Below are positions 1-8,465 of a DNA stretch of 64,000 nt, piece by piece. The notes beneath the pieces are model-generated. The model did not search any database. It saw nothing but the letters and a program-made list of their open reading frames with translations, and was not told the origin of the DNA. Every line of letters begins with the position of its first letter. Positions within the stretch are counted from its first letter, which is position 1. The position numbers were made by a program, and so were the translations under genes. This DNA comes from Prochlorococcus sp. AG-355-A18 (lineage in GTDB: Bacteria > Cyanobacteriota > Cyanobacteriia > PCC-6307 > Cyanobiaceae): NCBI GenBank assembly GCA_003280985.1, contig QCDH01000001.1, positions 108,760 to 172,759 on the forward strand. The letters are read 5' to 3'.

Positions 1-147
1 ATTAATGTTCAAAATGCTGAACAGGATCTTAAAGAAGCAAAATTAGCAATAAGCAAATTTTCTGAAAATGAAAAAAATCCAGAAAAAATTAAAGCCTTGA
101 AAGAAGTTTCGAAGGCTGAGGCTTGGATCCAAGCTGCAAAAAACTAA
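1..147 (+). CDS. atpC: ATP synthase epsilon subunit, C-terminal fragment
   Basis: Only the last 48 codons are present; the frame is open from base 1 to a TAA at 145-147. The peptide is a charged helix-forming stretch ending in EAWIQAAKN, which matches my recollection of the C-terminal helical domain of picocyanobacterial F1 epsilon subunits. Epsilon sits on the central stalk with gamma and regulates ATP hydrolysis on the thylakoid enzyme. In cyanobacteria the beta and epsilon genes form a locus apart from the main atp operon, which fits here: the main operon starts about 8 kb further on. The call rests on family resemblance of a short piece plus context, and the upstream beta gene lies outside the window. 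Confidence 0.85.
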   Translation: MNVQNAEQDLKEAKLAISKFSENEKNPEKIKALKEVSKAEAWIQAAKN

Positions 148-155
148 ACTAAAAT

Positions 156-632
156 TTAAGCGGTTCCACAAAAAGTTACTTCGGGAAATTTTAATTTAGC
201 TTCTTCTAATTTCTTTGTTTTACCTTCTTCTTGCCAATAATTTATTACTTCAGTAGCTTTATTCAAAATTTCTACTCTTTCGTTATCTGTAATCCAACCT
301 TTATTCTCAAGTTCACTTTTTAATTTTTCCCAAGCATCATCTCTTGGCCAAAAATAGTAAGCAGTAAGAGGGCTTGGACCTCCACCAACTATTTGATCAA
401 CTGCTAAGGCAACATTATCTGGTAGCCACAAAACTTTAATTATGAACCTTCCTTCGTCAGGCTTGGGGGTATATCCTGATGGTACTCCATCTTCATCAAT
501 TGTGGCAGCTGCCAATACAGCAGTGGCACCCATCATTCCTGAATTTGGAGAAGAATTTATAGACTTTGGGGCATCAGTGTTTTTTTCTTTTTTTTCTGTT
601 GAATTTTGATTTAATTTATCTGATGAGGTCAT
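156..632 (-). CDS. Plastid/cyanobacterial ribosomal protein PSRP-3 (Ycf65-like)
   Basis: This 158-residue protein has a C-terminal ~95-residue core with the PSRP-3/Ycf65 pattern: [58 protein letters not shown]. The family is a small-subunit ribosomal protein found in cyanobacteria and in plastids (ycf65 in algae). The first ~60 residues are a low-complexity Ser/Asn/Lys-rich stretch followed by an Ala-rich piece; this is longer than the compact algal version and probably disordered. The start is the ATG at 632. It converges on atpC, with only eight bases between the two stop codons. Role in translation is taken from the family; the N-terminal extension has no known role. Confidence 0.88.
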   Translation of the reverse strand: MTSSDKLNQNSTEKKEKNTDAPKSINSSPNSGMMGATAVLAAATIDEDGVPSGYTPKPDEGRFIIKVLWLPDNVALAVDQIVGGGPSPLTAYYFWPRDDAWEKLKSELENKGWITDNERVEILNKATEVINYWQEEGKTKKLEEAKLKFPEVTFCGTA

Positions 633-738
633 TCAATTATTTATGTTTAATAAATAATTTATCAGTTTATGGTCACATTTTGATTGATTTATTCAAAATT
701 TCTTGATTTGAATTATTGAGACCTTCTAAACAGGATTT

Positions 739-891
739 TTATCTATCATGAGATACTTGATAAAAGTCATAAATTGTAGCTTCCAATGAATCCCAAAGAT
801 CTTTAGGGATATCGTTTTCTTCTGCGAACATACCAAGCTGACTAGCTAAGCCTCTTGCTAGAGAGAGTTTTGTATCATATGAATCTGACAT
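739..891 (-). CDS. Conserved small protein, 50 residues
   Basis: A short minus-strand frame runs from ATG at 891 to TAA at 739, giving a 50-residue acidic soluble peptide that begins MSDSYDTKLSLARGL and ends YDFYQVSHDR. The composition is protein-like (Trp, Tyr, Phe, balanced charges) and it fills an otherwise empty gap between the PSRP-3 gene and pepP, all on the same strand. I recall similar ~50-residue proteins in marine cyanobacteria but cannot name a function. There is no membrane segment or metal-binding motif. Confidence 0.6.
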   Translation of the reverse strand: MSDSYDTKLSLARGLASQLGMFAEENDIPKDLWDSLEATIYDFYQVSHDR

Positions 892-949
892 ACTAATTTT
901 TGAATTTTAAACTTTATAAAAATAATTCTATTGATTGGATAAGTCAAAT

Positions 950-2275
950 TTAAAATTCTAAATCAGAAATTTCTTTTAGTGCAGCAGAACTTAAAACTTC
1001 TGGATTTGTATCATTGACCAGAACATCATCTTCTATTCTTATCCCGATACCTTTCCATTTTTCATCTATAGGGGGTTGTCCATCAGGGACTGGGAACCTA
1101 TCACTTATGTAGATACCAGGTTCTACGGTAAGAATCATTCCATTCTGTAATGGCACTTCATAATCCCCCATTCTGTATGCTCCAACATCATGAACATCTA
1201 AGCCGAGCCAATGACCAGTTCTATGCATGTAAAGATGTTTATAAGATTGATTCTCAATTATCTCCTCAGTACTGCCCGACAATAAACCAATTTCTTTTAA
1301 TCCTTCTATGAGAATTGTTAAGGCAACATTATGAACAGTACTAGAATTAGATCCCTTTACAGCGCTCTTAATTGCACTTTTCTGTGCACTCAATACAATT
1401 TCATAGATAACTTTTTGCTCATTAGAAAATTTACCACTTATTGGAATAGTTCTTGTTATGTCTCCATTGTAATAATCAATTAGTGAGCAGCCAGCATCCA
1501 CCAATAATAGATCTTCTTTCTTCAAGGGTGAGTTATTTGAAGTGTAATGCAAAATACAGGCATTATCTCCTGATGCAACAATGGAATTGTAAGCTGGTCC
1601 TCTCGCTCCTTTTTCCAGAAAGAATCCCTCTAGAAGACCTTGAATTTGTCTTTCATTTTTCTTTGATGAGATAGATTCTCTAACTAATTCATGAGCTTCG
1701 GCTGAGATTTGTATAGCCTCTTTCATTCTCTTAATTTCAAATTCACTTTTAATTAATCTCATCTCATTTAAATAAATTTCTGGAGATTTTATAGAATTTG
1801 CACCAAAGCCTAATCTTGAGCGATTTTCAAGTTGTTGTGAAAAAATTTCTAGTATTATTTTCTCGACTGAGGGATGTTTACCAATAGAAAAAACAAGTTC
1901 ATCAGAACCATTTATATAGGCTGGGAGTAAATCTCTTAATTCGTATATTGAGTGAGCCTTATCAGCATTAAACTCTTTTTCAGCACCTTCTGAACCCCAT
2001 CTAAAGCCATGCCAGACTTCGCTTAGAGGATCTTTAGGAGCAACAAACATAATAAATCTCTCTCCCTTTGGCTTATGCGATAAGAAAAGAGCGATTGCAT
2101 CTGGCTCATCGAAACCGGTTAAATACCAAAAATTACTATCTTGTCTAAACGGATATTCACAGTCAGCATGATGCTTTACGAGATTAGCACTTGGAATGAT
2201 AGCAGCTTTTCCATTTAATTTATTGAGGAAGATTTCTCTTCTTTCTTCAAAAACATTATTTTCAGGTTTAAACAT
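950..2275 (-). CDS. pepP: Xaa-Pro aminopeptidase (M24B family)
   Basis: This 441-residue protein is a pita-bread-fold metallopeptidase that removes an N-terminal residue preceding proline. The N-terminal ~170 residues match the aminopeptidase P N-terminal domain (DSNFWYLTGFDEPDA). The C-terminal catalytic domain shows the dinuclear metal site motifs in order: VDAGCSLIDYYNGDITRT (two Asp ligands), HRTGHWLGLDVHDVG (His ligand), LTVEPGIYI and GIRIEDDVLV (two Glu ligands). The length is typical for bacterial PepP. The start is the ATG at 2275, divergent from the CNNM-like gene with a 73-base gap that must hold both promoters. Expected in the cytoplasm for peptide turnover. Confidence 0.93.
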   Translation of the reverse strand: MFKPENNVFEERREIFLNKLNGKAAIIPSANLVKHHADCEYPFRQDSNFWYLTGFDEPDAIALFLSHKPKGERFIMFVAPKDPLSEVWHGFRWGSEGAEKEFNADKAHSIYELRDLLPAYINGSDELVFSIGKHPSVEKIILEIFSQQLENRSRLGFGANSIKSPEIYLNEMRLIKSEFEIKRMKEAIQISAEAHELVRESISSKKNERQIQGLLEGFFLEKGARGPAYNSIVASGDNACILHYTSNNSPLKKEDLLLVDAGCSLIDYYNGDITRTIPISGKFSNEQKVIYEIVLSAQKSAIKSAVKGSNSSTVHNVALTILIEGLKEIGLLSGSTEEIIENQSYKHLYMHRTGHWLGLDVHDVGAYRMGDYEVPLQNGMILTVEPGIYISDRFPVPDGQPPIDEKWKGIGIRIEDDVLVNDTNPEVLSSAALKEISDLEF

Positions 2276-2348
2276 AGATCGTGTATTGGCGTGTTTAAAA
2301 AAAAAATGGAAGAATGAATTAAACAGATTTAGTACCTAATCTATTTTA

Positions 2349-3326
2349 ATGGAACCAAGTGTTTACGGTTTAGTTATTCTTATAGTTGTTATTTTAATTG
2401 GGTCAGCATGTTGTTCGGGAGTAGAAGCTGCTTTTTTAGCTGTAAATTCAATTCGAATTCTAGAGATAGCCTCTAAGCAAAAACCAAAGAGTTCAGCAAA
2501 TCAACTCCTTAAACTTAGAAAACATCTTGGTAGGACATTAACTGTAATTACAATTACTAATAATGGATTTAACATAATTGGAAGTCTTATTTTAGGTGTA
2601 TATGGAGCATTGGTAATTAATAGTAGTTATGGCTTAACCCTGTTTTCAATTGCATTTTATATACTAGTTGTCCTAGTAGGAGAAGTACTACCTAAGGCTC
2701 TTGGCACAAGATTCTCGGTTCAAATAGCATTATTATCAGTGCCTATCTTGAGAATATTGCATACTTTAATGAGGCCATTCCTAATACTAATAGAAAAAAT
2801 ATTTCCAGTTATTACTGCAGAAAATGAAATTTCAACTGATGAAGAAGAAATTAGACAAATGGCAAAAATTGGAAGCCAAAAAGGTTTGATAGAAGCTGAT
2901 GAGGCAGCAATGATATTTAAGGTTTTTCAATTAAATGATTTAAAAGCCAAAGATTTAATGATCCCTAGAGTATCAGCACCTTGTCTTGATGGGTCTTCGA
3001 ATCTTGAAGAAATTGCAAAACTCATAATGGCTGATAACTCTCCATGGTGGGTTATTTTGGGAGATAAAGTTGACAAAATACAGGGAGTAGTTCCCCGTGA
3101 AAGAATGCTAGGAGAATTAGTTAATGGAGAAAATAAAAAATTATTGTCAGAAATTTGCGAACCTGTGGACTACATTCCCGAAATGATTAAGGCAGATCAA
3201 TTATTAACAAGATTTGACAAGAATCATAAAGGAGTGAAAGTAGTAGTAGATGAATTCGGAGGATTCGTGGGCATTATTGGTGCAGAAGCTGTGTTGTCTG
3301 TTTTAGCTGGCTGGTGGAAAAAATAA
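2349..3326 (+). CDS. CNNM/CorC-like membrane protein with CBS pair (DUF21)
   Basis: The 325-residue protein opens with a hydrophobic helix (GLVILIVVILIGSACCSGVE) and then the DUF21/CNNM pattern: SGVEAAFLAVNS, NNGFNIIGSLILG, and VVLVGEVLPKALG. About four membrane segments occupy residues 1-150. The soluble part (about 185-320) is a CBS pair, opening with KAKDLMIPRVSAP. The C-terminal transporter-associated CorC/HlyC domain found in longer relatives is absent. Family members are linked to magnesium or cobalt export, but substrate is not established for this short form. It is followed at three bases by the GTPase gene, suggesting co-transcription with the NAD genes. Confidence 0.8.
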   Translation: MEPSVYGLVILIVVILIGSACCSGVEAAFLAVNSIRILEIASKQKPKSSANQLLKLRKHLGRTLTVITITNNGFNIIGSLILGVYGALVINSSYGLTLFSIAFYILVVLVGEVLPKALGTRFSVQIALLSVPILRILHTLMRPFLILIEKIFPVITAENEISTDEEEIRQMAKIGSQKGLIEADEAAMIFKVFQLNDLKAKDLMIPRVSAPCLDGSSNLEEIAKLIMADNSPWWVILGDKVDKIQGVVPRERMLGELVNGENKKLLSEICEPVDYIPEMIKADQLLTRFDKNHKGVKVVVDEFGGFVGIIGAEAVLSVLAGWWKK

Positions 3327-3329
3327 ATC

Positions 3330-4571
3330 ATGAAGCAATTAAAAATTAATAAAAATTATTTACTTTTAAAAAATTGGTGGGAGACTATTGATCTTACTAA
3401 CTATGAAAAAAGTTATTTTAATACAGAAATAATTTCCTTTAATCAACAACTTTTTAGGCTCAAAGAAAAAAAAATAAGAATTGGCGCATATGGTAAATCA
3501 GGCGTAGGAAAATCCTCTGTTTTAAATTCTTTATTAAAAAAACAAATCTTTAAAACAGATATTATCAATGGGACCACAAGAGAAATACAATCTGAAGAAT
3601 GGAAATTTAAAGATCAAACACTCAGCAGTGTAGAGTTGCTAGATTCTCCAGGATTTGATTTCTGCGATATTAAATTCCCAGATAAAGTTTATTCCTCTAT
3701 AAATCACTCAGATCTTATTTTATTTATAATTTCGGGAGATATAAATAGAAATGAATTAAGCGAAATCAGTTCCTTTATTCAAGATGGAAAAAAAATTATT
3801 TTAATTTTAAATAAAATCGATCTTTTTAATAAAATTGAATTAAAAGAAATTATAGAAAATATAAATTTTAAACTTCCAAAAGATTTAAATATTCCCATAA
3901 TTATTAATCATGAAAATAATCTGAAAAATTACATGACAAAAATAATAAATCAACATGGTGAGATATTTTTAACACTTAATTCTCTTCAATTAGCTGATAA
4001 ATTGTTTCTAACGATAAAAGAGCAAAGATTGAAAAGAAGGCAGAAATTAGCTCAGTCAACTATTGGTAAATTTTCTACCATAAAGGCATCAACGGTAGCT
4101 CTTAATCCTTTTATTTTGTTTGATATTGCTAGTAGTTTTGCACTAGATACTGCATTGATTAGCGAATTAAGCAAGATTTACGGATTAAATTTAAAAGGTG
4201 AATCTACGAGAAAAATATTCAAAAACATATCTATTAATAATTTATTTTTAGGCTTCACTCAAGTAGGAGTCAATACATCCTTCAACCTTATTAGGAAAGT
4301 AATTGTATTAACCGCACCCTTCACTAACGGGCTATCATTATTACCCTATGGGCCTATAGCAATTATTCAAGCAGCAATAGCAATTCAATCTACAAAAATC
4401 CTTGGGAAATTAGCAGCAAAAGAAATATTTAAAAGAAGCTTTGCTTCTTTTATGGAGCCTTATTTAATGATTCAAAATATTAACTTTAATGACCCAGAGA
4501 TTTTTAAACACTTAAATATCTATTTATCAAAAAGAAATTTAAATAATAATTTTGTTGGTTTTCTACCTTAA
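3330..4571 (+). CDS. Era/TrmE-like GTPase with hydrophobic C-terminal region (DUF697-like)
   Basis: The 413-residue protein contains a complete small-GTPase core: P-loop GKSGVGKS at residues 55-62, a Thr pair near 82-83 for G2, DSPG at 105-108 for G3 and NKID at 161-164 for G4. The C-terminal half (about 230-370) alternates hydrophobic segments such as LNPFILFDIASSFALDTALI and LPYGPIAIIQAAIAIQ, as in membrane-associated DUF697 GTPases. Function is unknown; family members are proposed to act at membranes or on ribosomes. It lies three bases after the CNNM-like gene and eight bases before nadD, so it is probably transcribed with both. Confidence 0.75.
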   Translation: MKQLKINKNYLLLKNWWETIDLTNYEKSYFNTEIISFNQQLFRLKEKKIRIGAYGKSGVGKSSVLNSLLKKQIFKTDIINGTTREIQSEEWKFKDQTLSSVELLDSPGFDFCDIKFPDKVYSSINHSDLILFIISGDINRNELSEISSFIQDGKKIILILNKIDLFNKIELKEIIENINFKLPKDLNIPIIINHENNLKNYMTKIINQHGEIFLTLNSLQLADKLFLTIKEQRLKRRQKLAQSTIGKFSTIKASTVALNPFILFDIASSFALDTALISELSKIYGLNLKGESTRKIFKNISINNLFLGFTQVGVNTSFNLIRKVIVLTAPFTNGLSLLPYGPIAIIQAAIAIQSTKILGKLAAKEIFKRSFASFMEPYLMIQNINFNDPEIFKHLNIYLSKRNLNNNFVGFLP

Positions 4572-4579
4572 AACTTAAA

Positions 4580-5158
4580 ATGGAAAAAAGCATTGCTTTA
4601 TTTGGTACGAGTGCTGATCCACCTACAATTGGACATAAAAAAATTCTTGAAGAATTATCCAAAATTTATGCTTTCACCATTAGCTATGTGAGCAACAACC
4701 CCAAAAAAAAGCACATAGAGGATATTTCAATTCGTAGCCATTTATTAAAAACTCTTATTGATGATTTAGATAATCCGAAAATTTTATTTAATCAAAAAAT
4801 GAGTAGCCCATGGGCAATAGAGTCAATCAAAAAATGTAAAGAAATTTATAAATTTAATAATTTAGATTTTGTTATTGGGAGCGATTTAATTAAAGATATT
4901 TTCTATTGGAAAAATTTTAACAAAATTATTTTGGAGGTAAGTTTTTTTATAATTACAAGAGAGGGTTATCCTGTTGAATCAAATACTCTTAAAATGTTAG
5001 AAACTCATAAAGTTAAATTTAAGATTTCAACCATCAAAACCCCAAACATTTCAAGTTCTAATTTTAGATTAAATTTTAATTGTTCTAATTTACCGTCGTC
5101 TTTAATAGATATAGTAAAGAAGAATAATTTATATGAATCCATCAAATTAGTTGAATGA
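4580..5158 (+). CDS. nadD: Nicotinate-nucleotide adenylyltransferase
   Basis: The 192-residue nucleotidyltransferase joins nicotinate mononucleotide and ATP to make deamido-NAD. The N-terminus carries the signature ALFGTSADPPTIGHKKIL, the (T/H)xGH adenylyltransferase motif with Thr in the first position, and the C-terminal part has ISSSNFR, the variant of ISSTxxR that binds ATP phosphates. The length is slightly short but normal for cyanobacteria. Its stop overlaps the nadE start by four bases (ATGA), so the two last steps of NAD synthesis are translationally coupled. Confidence 0.92.
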   Translation: MEKSIALFGTSADPPTIGHKKILEELSKIYAFTISYVSNNPKKKHIEDISIRSHLLKTLIDDLDNPKILFNQKMSSPWAIESIKKCKEIYKFNNLDFVIGSDLIKDIFYWKNFNKIILEVSFFIITREGYPVESNTLKMLETHKVKFKISTIKTPNISSSNFRLNFNCSNLPSSLIDIVKKNNLYESIKLVE

Positions 5159-6852
5159 AGTTTTTACTTGCCCAAATAAATCCAGTTGTTGGAGATTTAG
5201 AAGGCAATGCAAAAAAAATACTGAATATCGCTTCGAAAGCTAGCTCAATTTCTGCTGATTTTGTTCTAACTCCAGAATTGTCTTTATGGGGATATCCTGC
5301 AAATGACTTACTTTTTAGAAAAAATTTAATCAAGAATCAATACCAAATTCTTGATCATTTAGCTTTAGATATTAATAAAAAATATGGAAACTTAAGTATC
5401 TCTATCGGAATTGCTGAGATAATAAATGATTCTTTTTTTCCTAATCTTTATAATTCTATTGCGTTGATTGAGGGCGGTGAGTGGAAAATCATTGCTCGTA
5501 AAATTATTCTTCCCACCTACGAAGTATTTGATGAGAAAAGATACTTTAGATCAGAAGAAAAAGTTTCTGTATTGATTAAACAAATTAAAAATAAAACTTG
5601 GCGACTTGGCTTTACTATATGTGAGGATTTATGGGTCAACAAAGATATAGAAGGTAGAGGAATTCATAAAAAAAATCCCATTATTGATTTAAAGAAAAAA
5701 AAAGTTGATATTTTAGTAAATTTATCAGCCTCCCCATATACTCTGAAAAAGTTAGAGCTAAGATCCAAGGTTTCCAGTTTTGCTGCACAATATCTTCAAG
5801 TACCGCTGATTTATGTCAACCAGATTGGAGCAAATGATAATTTAATTTTTGATGGAAATAGTTTTATTCTTGATAAGAATGGATCTAAAATAAAGCAATT
5901 AAAATCTTTTTCGGAAGATCTCTCCAGCTGGGAAATTGAGCAAACAAAACCTGAAAAAGATGAATTTGAAAACTCCGAAATGTCGTCAATTTTTGATGCA
6001 TTAGTCCTTGGTGTTAAAGATTATGCAAAAAAATGTGGATTTAAAACAGCTTTAGTTGGATTAAGTGGTGGTATTGATTCAGCACTTGTCTCAGCAATTG
6101 CTACAGCGGCTCTAGGAAGTGATAATGTTTATTGCGTTTCGATGCCCTCTAAGTGGAGCTCACCTCACTCAAAGAGTGATGCAAAAGATTTAGCAAGAAG
6201 ATTAAAGATAAGTTTCAAGAGCATTCCAATTGAAAACTTGATGACCTCTTTTGAAGAATCATTTATAAAAACCATAGATTTTGAAATGGCTGAAATAACA
6301 AATCAAAATATTCAATCAAGGATAAGAGGCACACTTCTTATGGCTTTAGCAAATCAAGAAAAGCATTTGTTACTTTCAACAGGCAATAAGTCAGAGCTGG
6401 CCGTAGGATACTGCACACTTTATGGTGATATGAATGGGGGATTATCGGTAATTGGGGATTTATATAAAACTAATGTTTTTAAATTATGCAATTGGCTAGA
6501 TAGTGAAGATTCAATTAATCATAGAGAGTCATATATGTTAGATACCGATATAAATATAATTGGAGAAAATATACTTACGAAACCTCCAAGTGCCGAATTA
6601 GGTCCTAATCAATTAGATACTGATTCTCTCCCACCTTATTCTATTTTAGATAATATTCTTAAAGGAATCATCGAAGAGAAAAAAGATTTACAACAACTAG
6701 AAGAAGATGGTTATAAAAAAAATCTAATTTTAAAAATTATTTCACTCATAAAAAAAGCGGAATTCAAGAGAAAGCAGGCCCCTCCAATCCTAAAACTAAG
6801 CAGTCAATCGTTAGGAAGTGACTGGAGAGTTCCCATAGCAATATCTTATTAA
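5155..6852 (+). CDS. nadE: Glutamine-dependent NAD+ synthetase
   Basis: The 565-residue two-domain enzyme amidates deamido-NAD using ammonia released from glutamine. The N-terminal nitrilase-type glutaminase has the catalytic triad Glu41 (VLTPELSLWGYP), Lys116 (ARKIILPTYEVFDE) and Cys156 (GFTICEDLW). The C-terminal synthetase has the ATP-pyrophosphatase loop SGGIDS at 304-309 and the family pattern LLSTGNKSELAVGYCTLYGD. The start ATG overlaps the nadD stop. Its 3' end overlaps the convergent DUF3326 gene by four bases, so no separate terminator space exists between them. Confidence 0.96.
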   Translation: MKFLLAQINPVVGDLEGNAKKILNIASKASSISADFVLTPELSLWGYPANDLLFRKNLIKNQYQILDHLALDINKKYGNLSISIGIAEIINDSFFPNLYNSIALIEGGEWKIIARKIILPTYEVFDEKRYFRSEEKVSVLIKQIKNKTWRLGFTICEDLWVNKDIEGRGIHKKNPIIDLKKKKVDILVNLSASPYTLKKLELRSKVSSFAAQYLQVPLIYVNQIGANDNLIFDGNSFILDKNGSKIKQLKSFSEDLSSWEIEQTKPEKDEFENSEMSSIFDALVLGVKDYAKKCGFKTALVGLSGGIDSALVSAIATAALGSDNVYCVSMPSKWSSPHSKSDAKDLARRLKISFKSIPIENLMTSFEESFIKTIDFEMAEITNQNIQSRIRGTLLMALANQEKHLLLSTGNKSELAVGYCTLYGDMNGGLSVIGDLYKTNVFKLCNWLDSEDSINHRESYMLDTDINIIGENILTKPPSAELGPNQLDTDSLPPYSILDNILKGIIEEKKDLQQLEEDGYKKNLILKIISLIKKAEFKRKQAPPILKLSSQSLGSDWRVPIAISY

Positions 6853-7907
6853 TCACAATAACTACACTGTTGGATTTTTTTTAAAGGCCGTTTAATTGAC
6901 TTAAAGTTGATACCTTTTTTGATAGCAAGAATTATGCCTGCAGCTTCTAAATAATTATCAACTTCAATAAGATTCGGATAATCATAAAACTCATTTGTCA
7001 CTTTTAATGTATTTTGATTTTTTACAGAGATAATATTTAAACCCTTTTCAATCCCTGCTAGTACTGCTTCTCCACCTAGTGCCCCATTAGGAACAACAAT
7101 AGATTCAATCTGATCAGGGTGTAGTGAGATTGATTCATTTTTAGCGGGCAATTCAATAATGTCAGGTGCATTGCTTAACCCAATCAGGACTGATGGTAAA
7201 AATGTATATCCAATTTCTTCTGCAGCTGCACGAGGATCTAAATTTTCATTCAATTCAATTGAATTTAAAGCAGGTGAATGAGCACAGGGAACTTTAAAAA
7301 ATTTGCTTATTAAATGACTTATAACTGCTTCGACTCCAGAAATAGGATCAACCCCTTTCCCCTCTCGATAGATATTTGTTTCTAAAGAGTCTGAATCATC
7401 TGGAAATTTTGCCACAATTGCTATTGCTGTAACTCCATTTTCTATTAAACATTTTCCAGCATCAATTAGAGTTTCAGGATTTTCAATTATACCACCACTG
7501 ATTTTTGAAGAATCAGAATCAATAACTATGTTTAATGGCTTTTTTGTAATCACATAAGAATGAACATTAATCCCTAAAGTAGACACACATGCATCAGCAA
7601 CTTGTAAATGTCTTACTAATATTTCTTTTTCAATGGATGAATCAAAAATTATCCCAATTTTCTGTTGCTTTACCCTCTTTAAAGCGATTTCTCCTCTAGC
7701 AAGTCGGTCTAAACTATAACCCTCAACATAAAAAATATTTTTATCTTTTTCAGAAAGAGTACCGCCATTCATAACATTTGGATGAGTAATTAAACATCCA
7801 CTTGCCGATGCTAATAATTTAGCGGTAGGAAGTGCATCCCCAGCAAAACCTCCTACTTCACAACCAATACCAGTTGGAACAATGAATATTGTTGGTGATT
7901 TTTCCAT
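6849..7907 (-). CDS. DUF3326 family protein of unknown function
   Basis: This 352-residue soluble protein starts MEKSPTIFIVPTGIGCEVGG and contains repeated glycine-rich, Rossmann-like stretches (NVMNGGTLSE, VVPNGALGGEAVLAGIEKG). I recognise it as DUF3326, conserved in cyanobacteria and plants, with no defined activity. The protein ends CSYCD, so a CxxC pair sits at the very C-terminus. It is the last gene of the minus-strand run that begins with the ATP synthase operon, 27 bases after a 63-residue gene and after a 2Fe-2S ferredoxin gene. A redox or metal role is only a guess from the terminal CxxC and the neighbour. Confidence 0.8.
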   Translation of the reverse strand: MEKSPTIFIVPTGIGCEVGGFAGDALPTAKLLASASGCLITHPNVMNGGTLSEKDKNIFYVEGYSLDRLARGEIALKRVKQQKIGIIFDSSIEKEILVRHLQVADACVSTLGINVHSYVITKKPLNIVIDSDSSKISGGIIENPETLIDAGKCLIENGVTAIAIVAKFPDDSDSLETNIYREGKGVDPISGVEAVISHLISKFFKVPCAHSPALNSIELNENLDPRAAAEEIGYTFLPSVLIGLSNAPDIIELPAKNESISLHPDQIESIVVPNGALGGEAVLAGIEKGLNIISVKNQNTLKVTNEFYDYPNLIEVDNYLEAAGIILAIKKGINFKSIKRPLKKIQQCSYCD

Positions 7908-7934
7908 TATTAAAAATATTTAAATTTATATTTT

Positions 7935-8126
7935 TTAATTAGCTAATACAGCTTTAATTCTAAGTTTTTTTGTTCCAACGGAGTCACTAGAATTTTGAAT
8001 ATCAACAATTGACCATCGAATTAAATCACCTTTTTTTTCTAAATTTGCAATGATGAATTCCCTTAAATTGTTTAATTTTATCGAAACTGGCCAATCTAAA
8101 TAATAATCAATTGAACTTAATTTCAT
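7935..8126 (-). CDS. Conserved small cyanobacterial protein, 63 residues
   Basis: The frame begins at ATG 8126 (MKLSSIDYYLDWPVSI) and overlaps the ferredoxin stop by four bases, a coupling that supports it being translated. It has two Trp and an amphipathic pattern, ending in a beta-like stretch (TKKLRIKAVLAN), with no cysteine or membrane helix. I recall similar proteins with a conserved LDWP motif in other cyanobacteria, always short and uncharacterised. Its position between a ferredoxin and a DUF3326 protein is the only functional hint. Confidence 0.72.
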   Translation of the reverse strand: MKLSSIDYYLDWPVSIKLNNLREFIIANLEKKGDLIRWSIVDIQNSSDSVGTKKLRIKAVLAN

Positions 8127-8449
8127 TTTTGATATTTACCAAATTGATCATTATATAAATCATCTTCGACTTCTTTACCAATAACAATATTCAAATCAGA
8201 CTTGGGATATGCTACACACAAAAGTGCAAAACCCTTTTCCCTCAAATCATCATTTAATCCCATAGCATCTTCTTGATCTACGAATCCTTCCAATATCATG
8301 GATGCACAATCTGTACAAACTCCTGAACAACAACTACTTGGTAAATCTATTCCATTCATTTTCGCCGCTGAAATGATATCTTGATCTTCAGAACATAAAA
8401 AACTAAAAGTCTTTTGCTCAAATTGAACTTTGATATTGTATTCAGGCAT
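8123..8449 (-). CDS. Plant-type 2Fe-2S ferredoxin
   Basis: The 108-residue protein has the plant-type ferredoxin cysteine spacing: Cys40, Cys45, Cys48 and Cys78 (SSCCSGVCTDCAS then ALLCVAYP). An additional Cys41 sits beside the first ligand. It carries a ~15-residue C-terminal acidic tail (EVEDDLYNDQFGKYQK). It is a one-electron carrier in the cytoplasm; the partner is unknown. It lies 16 bases downstream of atpG and so is likely read through from the ATP synthase operon, and it overlaps the 63-residue gene behind it. It is not evidently the main photosynthetic ferredoxin, whose sequence is more acidic and shorter. Confidence 0.9.
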   Translation of the reverse strand: MPEYNIKVQFEQKTFSFLCSEDQDIISAAKMNGIDLPSSCCSGVCTDCASMILEGFVDQEDAMGLNDDLREKGFALLCVAYPKSDLNIVIGKEVEDDLYNDQFGKYQK

Positions 8450-8465
8450 ATCCTAAATCTTATTG

